Part shown: piece after piece, positions 23,301-34,743 of the stretch
Layout of the letters: each line of letters starts with the position of its first letter
Numbering within the stretch: position 1 is the first letter of the stretch
Source: Albugo candida
Taxonomy: Eukaryota; Oomycota; Peronosporomycetes; Albuginales; Albuginaceae
Reading direction: 5' to 3'
Assembly (NCBI GenBank): GCA_905220665.1
Contig: CAJNAR010000150.1
Coordinates: forward strand, 744,001 to 808,000
DNA length: 64,000 nucleotides
Translations under genes and position numbers: made by a program
The notes under the pieces: model-generated
The model's database searches: none
What the model was told of the DNA's origin: nothing
The model's input: the letters and a program-made list of their open reading frames with translations, nothing else

Positions 23301-24592
23301 ATGACTGAATTCTCAGAAGCTGTCAAAGCCGCCGCATTGCTTGATGTATTCAGCGAAACTGGTTGATACCATTTCTCTGCTGACCAGTGGTGGTAGACTC
23401 GCTTATCCAGCGTCCCTGTTTTGAATTGTTCGTCATCTCGAGCATGCTCATTTAGATCGAAATCAGATGTCAACAATTTAAGGGCTTGTGAAGATGCCAA
23501 TGAAAAGTCAAAATCACTCTCGGGAGCTTTATGTTGCCGGCGTGGTGATAACTCCCTCGAATCCATGGTAGGATTCTTATAATCCCCATAGTTGTGCTTT
23601 TGCACTGTTATCGATCCAGATTGTTGCAATCTATTTGATCTTGTATTGCTCTCTTCAACCTGTTCTTCTGGGATTGCTTTCAACTCTATCAGAGTGTGGT
23701 TGGAGTCAGGTGGGCTAAGAAAGTCACTCTGGTCATTTCCATCTCTTGCCACTTGTCGAGTTATGTCGATGTCGTTCATGTGATTCGGTGTTGGGTGCGC
23801 CTTCATTTTACGATCAATTTCTTTCTTGATTCTCTGCTTTCTCTTTCTTTGCTTCTTACTGATGGTACTTTGCTGGAGATGACCGACTTGAGCTGTTACG
23901 CCATATGCTCCATTGATGATTTCATGAACGAGGTCGATACAAATAGCAAGCTTAGCGGATTCTTTCTGCTTTACTGACGACACAATCTGCGCTAGAACAG
24001 CGCAAAAGCGCTTTCCATGTTCCACTTTATACATTAGGACTTTCCGACGCTGTTTCAACGCTTTTTTTCGACACGCTCTTCTTTTTTGTGCGCCAGTTTT
24101 CAATACATAGGCGTTGTTGATGCATGAATGCACACTTCCTTCCTTTAGTTCGTCAGACTCCACTTGCATCAGTCTTTCACTCAATGTAACAGAGCAAGAT
24201 TCTTGTATCATCTCCGCAAATAATAACTTCACAGCTGCACCGTGCGGTGACAGTATCATTGTATCAAATGAGCACTGAAAACTTCTTTCTGCAACCTCCC
24301 GAGCGCATAGATCTCTAGTCATCTCACCACCTCTCACAAGAAATTCTACAATGTCCAAAAGACTTGCAAGAGACTTGATATTGTGCTGCTCATCCATTGT
24401 CGATTTAATATATCCGATGATTCTTTGAGCTCCTTCTTTGCACCATTTGATCGGTAGTGTCTTCTCCTTTTGAGTATCGTGCCATTGATTTATAAGAATC
24501 GATTTCTCTGAAAAAGTATTTCGAAGTCTATGCTGATTATATATCGCGTTTTGTGATGTAGCCGAGTAGTATGCTTGCCAAATTCTGACTTC
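20310..24592 (-). CDS. Trf4/PAPD5-7-like non-canonical poly(A) polymerase with long N-terminal extension
   Basis: Exons 24592-22790, 22739-22147 and 22092-20310 (introns 50 and 54 nt) give about 1392 residues; a further short 5' exon near 24650-24720 is not resolved. The catalytic nucleotidyltransferase spans the last intron: YGSFVTQLALPS then SDLDLVI (two Asp), with the third Asp in VRLDISFEG. The PAP-associated region follows (RGYAFAYSGGLSSYALLLMV) and ends with FDPIFLEDPLQPSNNVGRNC. Such enzymes add short A tails to nuclear RNAs for exosome decay or processing. The first roughly 600 residues hold a Lys/Arg-rich stretch (KKQRKRKQRIKKEIDRK) and otherwise low-complexity Ser-rich sequence, so the protein is about twice the size of yeast Trf4. 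The last roughly 300 residues are disordered-looking. The start codon is uncertain. Confidence 0.85.
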
Positions 24593-24715
24593 CTAAAGTC
24601 TGTGATTAGTATCATGGAGTCAAGAATGTATCAATCTCCTTACTTACGAAACAATTTGCAAGAAACACTGAAACAGAATAGAATGAGCGTAATGAGAACC
24701 ACTGGAAATAAATAA

Positions 24716-25631
24716 TTAGTCCTGATGTTCCCTTTTCTCGATTGGCAAAATGCATACCGCTGTTTCGATCCAGACGCTTTTATTGTGTATCAGTTGCTTT
24801 TTGTTACCCTGTGCTGCCGTATCGAGCTTTTTAGGGATACCCCAAGCTAAGAAGTCTCCATCTGTTACATTCCTCAGTATCTCCAGTACAGTATCAATGT
24901 CGTGACCATCATGACCAAAGGTCAGTACAATACCGTCACAGATTTTGGTGGAGTTGAAATAGCAAAGTCGACGTGATAGGGACTTGCAGCTTGATGTGTA
25001 TGAAGATCCATGCAACGCATGAAGGAAGTCGCCGTCATCGGTACTTCTTATCGGTCTGGTGATAAATTCTCTGTTCACAAGGTACAATGAATATGCCGAT
25101 AGAAAAGGACAAATTCTGATCGTTCTAACGATACCGTGGTGCGTCCGATCTGGTATAACATCCCTTTCGATTTAATTTTCTCGAATTGGATTCATTTGTA
25201 TCGAGTGCCGTGACTGAAGGTGACAAACGAAACTCAGTGACAAATTGTTGGCATTTGTAGCGCTTTCTCTTGGTGATAGACATGCTGATGATCGTTTTCA
25301 CCAAAGAGGTATCCACGATTGAGAAGATGGATTGGAGCTCCGATCGGCTTTGTCCGCGTAACCAATGAATAACGCTTCTTTTCAATTCAGGTTGATACTG
25401 TGCAGATGCGCTGGAAGAAGACGGAGTTGGCACCTCGGAATACCGCTTTTTACTCTTTGCGCGACGTGAGTTACTACAGTCTTCGATACAGATCTTGTTG
25501 CCTAGACACATAATAAGTTCACCGAGAGCCTCAATGAGCTGACGCGATTGTGATAAAGCGGCATGTGAACTGGCCATTCTTCGCATACACTGAATAAGGT
25601 CACACACTAAAGAAGGCGTAGAAGAGATCAT
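24716..25631 (-). CDS. Unidentified protein, probably two exons
   Basis: The 5' part runs from ATG 25631 ([20 protein letters not shown]) through a Ser-rich linker to [20 protein letters not shown] and a basic KRKRYKC block. The 3' part (about 25150-24716) reads [20 protein letters not shown] ... [20 protein letters not shown] and ends EKREHQD. The two are in different frames, so an intron is expected somewhere in 25130-25250; CGAAAG near 25155 or TACCAG near 25143 are candidate acceptors. No known domain is recognised. The start lies 17 bp from the oppositely oriented DeSI-like gene, implying a shared promoter and overlapping 5' UTRs. Confidence 0.55.
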
Positions 25632-25648
25632 CCTCGGACGACGATACC

Positions 25649-27183
25649 ATGTCTGATGTTGTTCTTCGCGTGTATGATTTAAGTCGCGGTATGGCGGCTC
25701 AGCTCTCACTCGCTATACTTGGTAAGCAAATTGATGGAATTTGGCATACAGGAGTTTATGTTTTCGGACGGTAAGAAGGTGTTCACTATACTCGAGCCTG
25801 TATATAACTTCACATGAACACTTGTGTTGATAGCGAGTATTTTTTTGGTGGTGGAATACAGGTGAGGTTCTTGATATCGAGCCAAGCTCAACTTGCTTTC
25901 ATTCTTTTATGCACTAGACAATGGAGCCCACCGAAGTTGTGCAGCGATACGCTATGGAACCCGTTCGAGTGATCGCAATGGGAAAAACAGATATCACTGA
26001 AACACGATTTCATGCGTTCTTACACGAAATTCGGGCGCGTTACACCGAACAGACATACGATTTGCTGACGCACAATTGCAACAATTTTTCAGATGAGATT
26101 GTCAAGTTCTTATTGCATGGTAGCGGCATTCCGAAGGACATTTTAGACCTTCCACATCAGGTATTATCAACCCCTATGGGTGCAATGCTTCGACCCATGC
26201 TAGAAGATGTTCAGCGTCAAATGCGACTGAATGGGTCCCAGATTCCATTTACAGCTGCTGCTAACGAAAAGGCTATTACAGAACCCGCTTCGAAAGGTGT
26301 CGGAAAACGTAAATTCATATACTCTGGAAACCCGCAGCTGTATCTACCGCAAATATTGGGTCGAATTCAAGAACTGAATGAAAAGCAAATGGTCCTATCA
26401 GCTGATGAAATGCAAACTCTACAAGACGTACAAAAGTCATCAGAGACTTCTCTCTCCCAAACACATCCAACGGAGTTCATGGAAGCATTATCTCGCTCGT
26501 GGACAATGCTACTGAAGCTAATGCGATCACAGGACCAGAAATCTCAATGGATTTTCCCCAAATTATGCTTGCTTCGTGCCCTCTTGTTGTTCCCAGTCAA
26601 CGACACGAAGAACCTGATGGAGTGCCTCGAGTGCTTTTTCACATTGATCGAATCCTCAGTCAAAGTAGGATCGACTTGCTTCTCTTCACATACGGAGGAG
26701 ATTGCCGTTTTATCCGTATTGCTAAACTCATTCATAAACCCAGCTATTACCGAGTTTACCATTACCCACGCAAATCAATTTCTTCCCTTTGTATTTCGAG
26801 CGATCTCAACGATGGATAACCACTTAGAAGTTCGAATAATGAGTTCAAAAGTAGTCCAAAACTGTTGTCTCGCATTGGAATTGGAAGAAGAAATGATCGT
26901 GTCGACACTGGTATGCGGATCCATCGAGGTGATGGGAACCATGTCTCAGAGCGATCACGAAAGTGCATCTCACCCTTCGCAAGAGATGATGATAGAAAGT
27001 TTGATGAATGGGATTATACACTTATTATCGAGCTTCCGTCTTGCTCGGAATCTGTCGATGCAACTTGGACTAGAAAGCATTCTACAACGTTTGCAACCTA
27101 CCCAATCCATCTCTGGACTAGTTCGAGAAATCCGAGCAATAGTATCTAGGCATGGCTCAACTGACATGGAGCACAGTAAGTAG
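25649..27183 (+). CDS. PPPDE (DeSI-type) thiol peptidase with C-terminal PUL domain (471 aa)
   Basis: Three exons: 25649-25770, a 28-nt microexon 25834-25861, and 25918-27183, with introns of 63 and 56 nt and frame maintained across both joins. Residues 1-130 are a PPPDE papain-fold peptidase. The catalytic His is in [11 protein letters not shown], the EYFFGGGIQ strand is encoded across the microexon, and the catalytic Cys is in [11 protein letters not shown]. These enzymes remove SUMO or ubiquitin-like modifiers. The segment from about residue 240 to 465 is an all-helical PUL/armadillo-type domain ([14 protein letters not shown] onward), as in plant and oomycete DeSI-PUL proteins. Without the two upstream exons the frame would begin at a false ATG at 25921 and lack the active-site His. 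Confidence 0.9.
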
Positions 27184-27400
27184 AACGCACTAATCGCAAT
27201 CCAATAAGACTCCATGCATCTCCCTTTTTATTCGCTTACTGGTTCTGTGAATCGTTAAAACACAGTAAACACATTTCAAATGTATTTTTTCATTTCTTCG
27301 GTACTCAATTCGCTCAGCTCATGTAGTACATCGATATACCAGCTTTATTATGGCCTCTTCGATCTGATCAGAATTCCTTATACGCGAGCTGTGAGTCTTT

Positions 27401-29134
27401 ATGACGCAAAGAAATATTGCAATTTTGCTTCCAGTGGAACGAATGTACAGTACAAACACTTTGGTCACTTGCTTGATGCGGTCTCAGACTTTACAAGTAA
27501 GAAGAGTCTCTATCTCTACTCTGAGGTGTGTGACAGCATTGCCAATTCACGTAATCAATCGAGTGGCTGGAAATTACCGAGCCAGTTCAGACATCCAAAC
27601 TCAAAACCCAGTGCACTCTATCAGCGGTGAATGGAGCAAAACTCTTCCGTGGGCAAAGGTTCTAAAAAGATGCTTGAAAGAAGAAGGACCCGAGGACGTC
27701 TCAAATATGCTAACCCATCTCGCTGATAAACGCGCTCTGATCACATCCCCTAGCAAGCTCATGAGGCTTTGCGCATTTCTGGCGAGATACGAGTGGTATA
27801 ATCCTGTGCATAATATTCTGAACGATAGCTTGGAAAAATTTGTGCCAATCCGGGACAAAACAAACGCCAGTGAGCAATTTGTCGCATCAGGGCTCGATAA
27901 AGTATTTGATTCAGTGCTGAGTGTGTACAAAGAGAAAAACGAGTGGAAGCAAGTTCATAGAATGATACATCTATTGCATGATAGATCCATCGATCCATCT
28001 CTACGAATTCTTCGTGTGTTTCTTATCACTTGCGCCAGATCGAATCGAAAAGAGCATGTGCATAAAATCATTCAGCATTTACATTTGAACAGACTTGTCA
28101 GCAGTCTAAATGACGTCGAAAACATGAAGACGGTCACAGCCTGTTGCCAAGCTCTATTACTCCTCGGACAGTCAAATCGTGTCATTCAATTGTTGGGACA
28201 CTTGGTAGACGATTTGCCATCGAGCAAACATTATACTGAAAGTCGTGAAAGCGATCTTTTTTGGATAGGTTTCAAAAAGCTGATACATTCTGGGAATACT
28301 ATTCGTCTCAATGTTCTTGTGGAAGCTTATATCAACGAAAATCAAAAAAGCCAAGTCTTGAGGACTTTGTCCTGGATGCACAGAAACAAGCATGCGAAGC
28401 CAGATTGTGTCACCTTTGAAATGATTCTGCAGTATTTGGTGAGACACAAAGACTATAACAAGGCTCTCACAATATATCAACATGCACATCAATTAGAATG
28501 CGTTTCCGGAGACAAAAACACTCTAATCAATCTAGCTTCGCTCACGGCAGCTTTGACCGCATGGAAGACTTTAGACAAGAGGCGAAAACCGGAATCTGTA
28601 TACTGCCAGTATGCATCCGATATCTGGAATCAGCTGGAAAAGTATGATTTTGCAAAGGCCAAAGAACACCAGATATTGCACTTATTTGACTGCCTCTGGA
28701 AGTACGGCTATCGCAAAGCGGCATCAAATGTTTTTGTACGAGTTATTTCTTCAACCTGTGGCGTCATTTGGAGCCGCCGAAATTGGGTCCGTCAGCTTAG
28801 CTCCGGTGCGGTCCAAGTAGATCTGCACGGATTTTCATGCGGAGCCGCACAATCTGCAATCCTTTTTGTTTTGCACGAGCTTGATCAAGAATGTCCCATG
28901 ATGGAAGAGCTAAAAACTACAAAAATTGGAAAAAACTGGCAACCTGATATCCGTATCATCACTGGTGTCGGCCGTCACAGTACAAAAAAGTACATGCATG
29001 GCGAGTTACGGACGCGTATCATCACTTTACTCAATGAATTCTCTCCATTACTGAATCCCTCACAGTGCAGCACAAATTCTGGAGTATTACTGATCACTGG
29101 TCACAATCTGCGGAAATGGATGGAGAAAAGGTAG
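27401..29134 (+). CDS. PPR protein with C-terminal Smr domain (577 aa)
   Basis: A single open frame. The N-terminus after Met15 is rich in Arg/Ser/Thr with few acids, consistent with a mitochondrial presequence. Residues about 80-440 are helical-pair (pentatricopeptide-type) repeats, for example the stretch containing KPDCVTFEMILQYLVRHKDY. Residues about 473-575 are an Smr domain: VDLHGFSCGAAQSAI (the D-x-H motif), IITGVGRHST, and a C-terminal NHL-like loop. PPR-Smr proteins bind and sometimes cut organelle RNA; the D-x-H loop is of the nuclease-associated type. The start at Met1 or Met15 cannot be decided. Confidence 0.85.
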   Translation: MTQRNIAILLPVERMYSTNTLVTCLMRSQTLQVRRVSISTLRCVTALPIHVINRVAGNYRASSDIQTQNPVHSISGEWSKTLPWAKVLKRCLKEEGPEDVSNMLTHLADKRALITSPSKLMRLCAFLARYEWYNPVHNILNDSLEKFVPIRDKTNASEQFVASGLDKVFDSVLSVYKEKNEWKQVHRMIHLLHDRSIDPSLRILRVFLITCARSNRKEHVHKIIQHLHLNRLVSSLNDVENMKTVTACCQALLLLGQSNRVIQLLGHLVDDLPSSKHYTESRESDLFWIGFKKLIHSGNTIRLNVLVEAYINENQKSQVLRTLSWMHRNKHAKPDCVTFEMILQYLVRHKDYNKALTIYQHAHQLECVSGDKNTLINLASLTAALTAWKTLDKRRKPESVYCQYASDIWNQLEKYDFAKAKEHQILHLFDCLWKYGYRKAASNVFVRVISSTCGVIWSRRNWVRQLSSGAVQVDLHGFSCGAAQSAILFVLHELDQECPMMEELKTTKIGKNWQPDIRIITGVGRHSTKKYMHGELRTRIITLLNEFSPLLNPSQCSTNSGVLLITGHNLRKWMEKR

Positions 29135-29173
29135 AATCGTGATCGATACTTTTTCGATTCTGAATTCATTTGT

Positions 29174-31750
29174 TTATAATACGTCATATTCCGTTGCAGT
29201 ACAATTCAGATACGGATGAACGGGATCGCCATGGGTACTCCTTTTATGCTTAATCTCCATTGCGTTTGGTGCGTTTTCTCTACCAAATGCATTCATTTGC
29301 GCATTTTTATTCGCAGACTCTGTTGATACCTCGACAGGAGACACGTATCGTTGGTTACCGCTGTTGCGCGAATTACGATCCTGTTTCTGAATTCGTAACA
29401 TAGCTCTTCGCTTCACCACTGAGGAACTTGCTTCCTCTTGTATCTCTTGCTGTACATCATTTTGTAGCCTTGAGAGGAGATCAGCAAAGTCTGGTCTTTT
29501 TCTCGGATCATCTTCCAGACAATCCAAAATCAGCTTACGACGTGCACCACGATAAGAAGTCTCCTTGTACTGAGAGCTTCCTCGGTGCTCTCCTGCACTT
29601 GAGTTCAAAGAGCCCACAGATTGACTAATAATTGCGTCCACGTCGGTTATCAATCCCTCAACGGGAGGTAGAGGTGGAAGTGTTGGACGTGCATTACCAT
29701 GCGCGATCCGAAGTAAAAGCTGCAAACCTGTCTCTTCATAATCGTAATATGGCGTCTTTTTGGTCTCAAGTTCAGTCAGTATGATGCCGAAAGAATATAC
29801 ATCAGCAGGAGCCCCATAATTCTCGCTGCGAATGATTTCTGGAGCCAACCAAAATGGTGTGCCAACTAGTGTCGTCAATGCATCGATGCTCTTATTGTAC
29901 CGTCTACTGAGCCCAAAATCGCCAACTTTGCAACCGAATGTTGCCGAGCAAAACACATTGACACTTTTTAGATCTCGATGCACAATAAGTGGTTCACGAG
30001 TATGCAGATACAGCATTCCATGCACAATGTCCAAAGCTATGTTGAGTAATGGGTCTGACCATGTGAACGATTCTTTCATGTTGGAATGCAGAACCGAATG
30101 CAGATCTCCATTCTCCATATACTCCATGACAATACATAGATTGGAGCAATTATTCCAGCTCGCTCCAATGAATTGTACAATGTTAGGATGCCGTAGACTC
30201 GACATCAATTCAATTTCCTGGCGAAAATACCGAAGGGAGCTTTCGGTGATATGATCCCGTCGAATTCTCTTGCAAACTACAGTTGTTCCGTAGTAACGAG
30301 CTTTGATGACATCGCTCATCGCGCCACGACCGATCGCATGTAGAAACTCCAAATCATCAAAAGGAATCTGAATCAAATGTAGCCGTCGTGAGGATATGGG
30401 GTCATCAGATGCTGCCGAATCGAGTTCATGAGTTCTCGATTCGTCGCTACCAATGCTATTGATCGATCCAAAGACTTGCTCCACGGCTCGTTTCTCTTCT
30501 TCTGCTGCCGCTCCGTGCATCAACGCTGCTTCTGCCTTATCCAAAGAAGACTTGAGAGAAGCGTTTTCTTTTTCGACCTGAAGTGTTGCCAGAAAGGAAC
30601 GTCGATTCGTTCCATCCGAAAAATAGCTAAGCAGCAACAACAAAATCAAAGCCAAGAAAAATGTGAATGCTGCAAAAATGTGCACTGAGTGACCCGCAAT
30701 CCAAATAGATGCAACGTATGTAATGATCGCAGCAGCTGTGACAACATTAACTTGAGTAAATTCGAGTCTGATGGAGATTGCGAATATGAAACTTGAAATC
30801 GAGACGAAACCAATTATGACTTGCAGTAGAATACCAAAACATCGTTCCACAAAATAAGAAAATAATTGCCTTTGTAGACGAATGTGTGGAAACCCACGAG
30901 AAATCCATTTTTTGTCTCCTTGAAGCCTTTCTCGGTTTGTTTGCAACAGCGGTGAGGTCAAAACGTTTCCACTGTCACTGTCTACTGGCGATGAAATTCG
31001 GTTAGTCATGAAGCCGTCCTGCTTCCCATCCGATATTAATCGCTTCGTCTCATTTGACTCCAAATCATGCAAATTGATCACCCACGTTTCATTATTATAA
31101 TCCCAACTTTCCCCAAATTTTGGACTACAATGCAAATACTTATCAAGTTTGACCAAAAATACATCTAGTGCTATGCGATTCGCACGAGCTAACCATAATT
31201 GGAATCCCAGATTTGATAAAACAATGATACAGCACACCCAAATACGCCAGTATTTCTGTACCAACGGAACGCTGCAGCGTGGAAGCGCGAAAGGTATCAC
31301 AAATAACAAATAAACCCATTGCAGATAATCTGAAAAGTGCGTCCAGGATCCCACAAACTGCTCCATTCCGTAGATCCCAGATGAAGGAAGGATACTGAAT
31401 AAGCCGTGCATCAACCCATGCAAAAGCATCCAAATCCAAATATGCCACCGAGCACGAGCAAACCAATGTTCCGATGCAAAAGTTTGATAGGCTTTTTCCA
31501 AGTTTGAGTTTTGAAAAACTCTTGTATACGATTTGAAGATTTGGTTGTCTGGAAGGATTAACAATTGTGTCATAGACTTTGGCTCCATTTCCGCAGTATG
31601 TTTAGAATCGTAATCATTTTGCCGCACGGTATACTTTGAAATATAGCCACTTATGCCACGACAGCAATTCAATAGGGAGCTCTCTGAACGATTGTATGTC
31701 GAGACCAGCAATGAAATAAAGTTGCCTGCTGCTCTCCGGGCTGTTTGCAT
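29174..31750 (-). CDS. Multi-pass membrane protein kinase of the TKL group (858 aa)
   Basis: A single-exon frame starting at ATG 31750. Residues about 100-210 and 310-395 contain six or seven hydrophobic segments (for example HIWIWMLLHGLMHGLFSILP and FAAFTFFLALILLLLLSYFS), followed by a short coiled coil (about 405-450). The kinase domain is at about 470-770: glycine loop IGRGAMSDV, VAIK-type Lys in VVCKRI, catalytic loop HRDLKSVN, DFG in VGDFGLS, and GTPFWLAPE. This architecture is common in oomycete TKL kinases, which act as membrane-bound sensors or relays. A Ser-rich insert sits between subdomains X and XI. All catalytic residues are present, so it should be active. It runs convergently into the PPR-Smr gene, with 39 bp between stop codons. 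Confidence 0.93.
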   Translation of the reverse strand: MQTARRAAGNFISLLVSTYNRSESSLLNCCRGISGYISKYTVRQNDYDSKHTAEMEPKSMTQLLILPDNQIFKSYTRVFQNSNLEKAYQTFASEHWFARARWHIWIWMLLHGLMHGLFSILPSSGIYGMEQFVGSWTHFSDYLQWVYLLFVIPFALPRCSVPLVQKYWRIWVCCIIVLSNLGFQLWLARANRIALDVFLVKLDKYLHCSPKFGESWDYNNETWVINLHDLESNETKRLISDGKQDGFMTNRISSPVDSDSGNVLTSPLLQTNRERLQGDKKWISRGFPHIRLQRQLFSYFVERCFGILLQVIIGFVSISSFIFAISIRLEFTQVNVVTAAAIITYVASIWIAGHSVHIFAAFTFFLALILLLLLSYFSDGTNRRSFLATLQVEKENASLKSSLDKAEAALMHGAAAEEEKRAVEQVFGSINSIGSDESRTHELDSAASDDPISSRRLHLIQIPFDDLEFLHAIGRGAMSDVIKARYYGTTVVCKRIRRDHITESSLRYFRQEIELMSSLRHPNIVQFIGASWNNCSNLCIVMEYMENGDLHSVLHSNMKESFTWSDPLLNIALDIVHGMLYLHTREPLIVHRDLKSVNVFCSATFGCKVGDFGLSRRYNKSIDALTTLVGTPFWLAPEIIRSENYGAPADVYSFGIILTELETKKTPYYDYEETGLQLLLRIAHGNARPTLPPLPPVEGLITDVDAIISQSVGSLNSSAGEHRGSSQYKETSYRGARRKLILDCLEDDPRKRPDFADLLSRLQNDVQQEIQEEASSSVVKRRAMLRIQKQDRNSRNSGNQRYVSPVEVSTESANKNAQMNAFGRENAPNAMEIKHKRSTHGDPVHPYLNCTATEYDVL

Positions 31751-31865
31751 GATAGAATTCGAACAAAGCGTATTTTAATTTCAAAGTTCGAATTTCTAAA
31801 TTTTTATTCAGTTTTCGTGAATGAAATAATTACAGTCAAGTGCGTGAGAAAATAAAGACAAAAAT

Positions 31866-34743
31866 ATGGGAAAATCATGGATTGTGAAGGAAGGGTATTT
31901 ACAGCTTCGTGTAGATGGGAGAAAACCACAGAGTGAAGGGAAGAGTGTCACAACAAGAACGAGAGAAGGTCACGGATCATTTTCCCTCATCGATCATTAT
32001 TTCGTGTTACGAATCGATTGTAAAATACAAATATTTCAGACTAATAGCAAAGAAAATTTGGCGAAAACAGTTTATGTACAAGCATTTTCGGGGTGGGATG
32101 GCGACGCATTGCTTAAACTAGACTCTTATGGTATTGAGGTAGTCTGTACGAGTCGGGCAAAGGAGCAGAAGACTGTATCGTTGTATGTCGCAGCCCACAA
32201 CCGACGTGACTTGATGCAATGGTGTCGAGCTTTTGTGGGTATGTTAGGAGCTAGTTGTTGCTTTTACCGAGCTTCTAATTCTTTTATCTGTAGCGGTACT
32301 GGATCCACAAAGTGAACCAGCAACGGAACTAAACCGTGAACGGCGCAAATATAAGAAAGAAGTAAAACGCAATCTTAAACTTGAGGAAGAAAAAGCTCAA
32401 AAGTGGAAAGAGGTTCGAAGGACAAAACTTGCTTATCTTCGGCAAGAAACCTAACTTACAATGTGCGCCTTTCGATTCTAGCTTAGAGAAAAAGTAGCAC
32501 AAGAAGAACACTATAGACAAGTTGCAAGGGAGGAAGAAATCAGTAACATGACACCACTCGAACGAATCAATGATTCTGGATCGCTGGACGATGACACGAT
32601 ACGTACGTTAGAGAAGAGGCAAGCGAGGCTACAGCGACGAAGGCAATCAGCTATTGCGAGACTCAACAAAAGTGCTTACCGTCGGCGTCTTGAAGGTGCA
32701 AGTGGTGGAAAGATAGAAAGCATGCAACCCTTGCAAAACAAACCGATAGACTTGAAGCCTCGCGAACGCGTCGAACTACCACCACCAGGTCAGTTTTTCC
32801 AGAAGGTTTCTGACACCAGCAACAGAAATAAGGAAGAGAAAATATCAAGTTCAAACAGAACGGATAGAATTCACGCATCTCGTTTTCATGCAAGTCTTTC
32901 AAGCACAACTCAGGCGGATAGATCGAGGACTCATTCTAATGAGCAAATTCCATTACCACCACCAAACTCACATAATGTATCGGACACAAAGCAACCATTC
33001 GAGGAATTCTTTTCTGAGGATCAAAGTTTGAATATCTCCGTCACGGGAAGTATTAGGCCACGGAGGGTATCATCTTTCATACCGCCACCACCGCCACTAC
33101 CAACTGATAATGAAAGCCGATCCAATCGTATACTTTATGATAATCACATTGATGAACTCGACGCTCCGGCAGGTGAAGATTGGAAGTCTATCCGCAGCGA
33201 AAATTCGTATTCAAACCGAGTTAATCGAGCACTCGAAGGCGAAGATGGTGTTAGTACTCAGCAGCGAGCTCAACGTCGGATACAAAGTGTAATCCCGACA
33301 GTTGCCTATAGCGAAAGACTAAAAACATCAGATCTCAATTTCAGTGAGACCGCCGACAGTGACACTCATAGTGTGGTCAGAGAGAAGCCCACACGACGCA
33401 GAGGGCTCTTTGATGATAGCAGCGATGAATCAGGCGAGAATTCTGATGATGGGCACGAAGCAGCATCTTTTTATGATGCCACTCACCCAAACGCAATAAA
33501 AGTCATACATTCTCCATCACCTCCGGATTCGAAGACGAGATCTCGACATGATATGTCAAATAAGAGATCGAGCTCACCACTCTTCCTCGATTCCAAGGTC
33601 TCTGATACGATAGAAAAGATGGCTATTACGCGTGAATTGCCCTTAAGCGCATCATCAGCACATAAGGATTCTCTAGAAGTCTCCTACGTTTCTTCAAGGC
33701 TTATACAGAAGGCTGGTCAAAAACCTTTTGGTGTGTTCAAATATTCACTTCTAAGCGGTTCAGCGGAACATACAATTGAAAAAAGTTACAAAGATTTGAA
33801 ATACATTCACTCTCGACTAATGGAAGAGTGTGGTACACGAAATTTGCCCAGATTTCCGTCAAAGCATTGGTATCGAGATAACTTGAAAGCGGAAAACATG
33901 CACAAGCGAGCGTTGGAGATATTGCAGTATTTGCAGTCTCTAGTGAGCATTCCCGGTATTATTGACAATGAAGTATTCCGCACCGAGTATCAGATTGCGT
34001 ATGTCGAGCACAATAGAGACGATAAAGACCCAAGACAATCAGAGAAGGATGCATCGATCCCAGGCGGAGTATCAGCTGCTAAACATCGCACTAACCGCTT
34101 AGAAACTCAATCACAGGACTCGGAAGTATCCAAAAGCAAAGCCATTAGCAAAAGTGGACGCCTATTTGCATCGTCGGACTCGTCCAATGGTGAATCGTCA
34201 GATGAAGCAGTCAAGTCAAAAACAAAAAAAGGTCATGAAGGGAGCAAACTAGTAATCAGAAATGCTTCAACGAAATCAGTTGGTTCAAGCTCGATGCTGC
34301 ATTCAATTGACCACGATAAGCATACTGCAAAGCAATCTGATATCGAAACTGAACCTTTGCATAAGAGGGATATGCAAGAAAGTAACAAGGTACCCAAAAA
34401 AGCATCGCTTCCAGCCTCAAATGGTATGTCAATTGATTTACTAGAAGCTATCAGACGAGGGAAGAATCTCCAAAGGACCCAAAATTCAAACATTCCAAGC
34501 AGTAATAAAACTCAACTTACCACGACTTCGGTATCAAGCGTTATCCCAAGTAGCTATATGCATGGTTCAACTACGGATGCGTTGGATACTTCCAACCCAT
34601 CAAAGCTCACCAACGTTCCGTCTTCTCAGCAAGTGCATTCGGTCAGCGATGCTATTTCTAATGCTTTGGCCATGCGGAAAGTATTCGTTGAATTCGAGGA
34701 ACGTTCGGACGCTATAGATTCCGACGATGATTGGGACGACTAG
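31866..34743 (+). CDS. PH-PX domain protein, probable membrane-trafficking adaptor (917 aa)
   Basis: Exons 31866-32238, 32294-32412 and 32482-34743. The first intron has a GTATGT donor; the second uses a weak GTTCGA donor. Residues 3-124 are a pleckstrin-homology domain (start KSWIVKEGYL, end DLMQWCRAFV). Residues about 130-220 are a charged coiled coil (KKEVKRNLKLEEEKAQKWKE). Two Pro-rich patches follow (IPLPPPNS, SFIPPPPPLP). A PX phosphoinositide-binding domain lies at about residues 535-640 (FGVFKYSLLSGSAEHTIEKS; RFPSKHW). The C-terminus ends in an acidic DSDDDWDD. The domains imply recruitment to phosphoinositide-bearing endosomal membranes; partners are unknown. The start is 115 bp from the divergent kinase gene. 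Confidence 0.88.
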
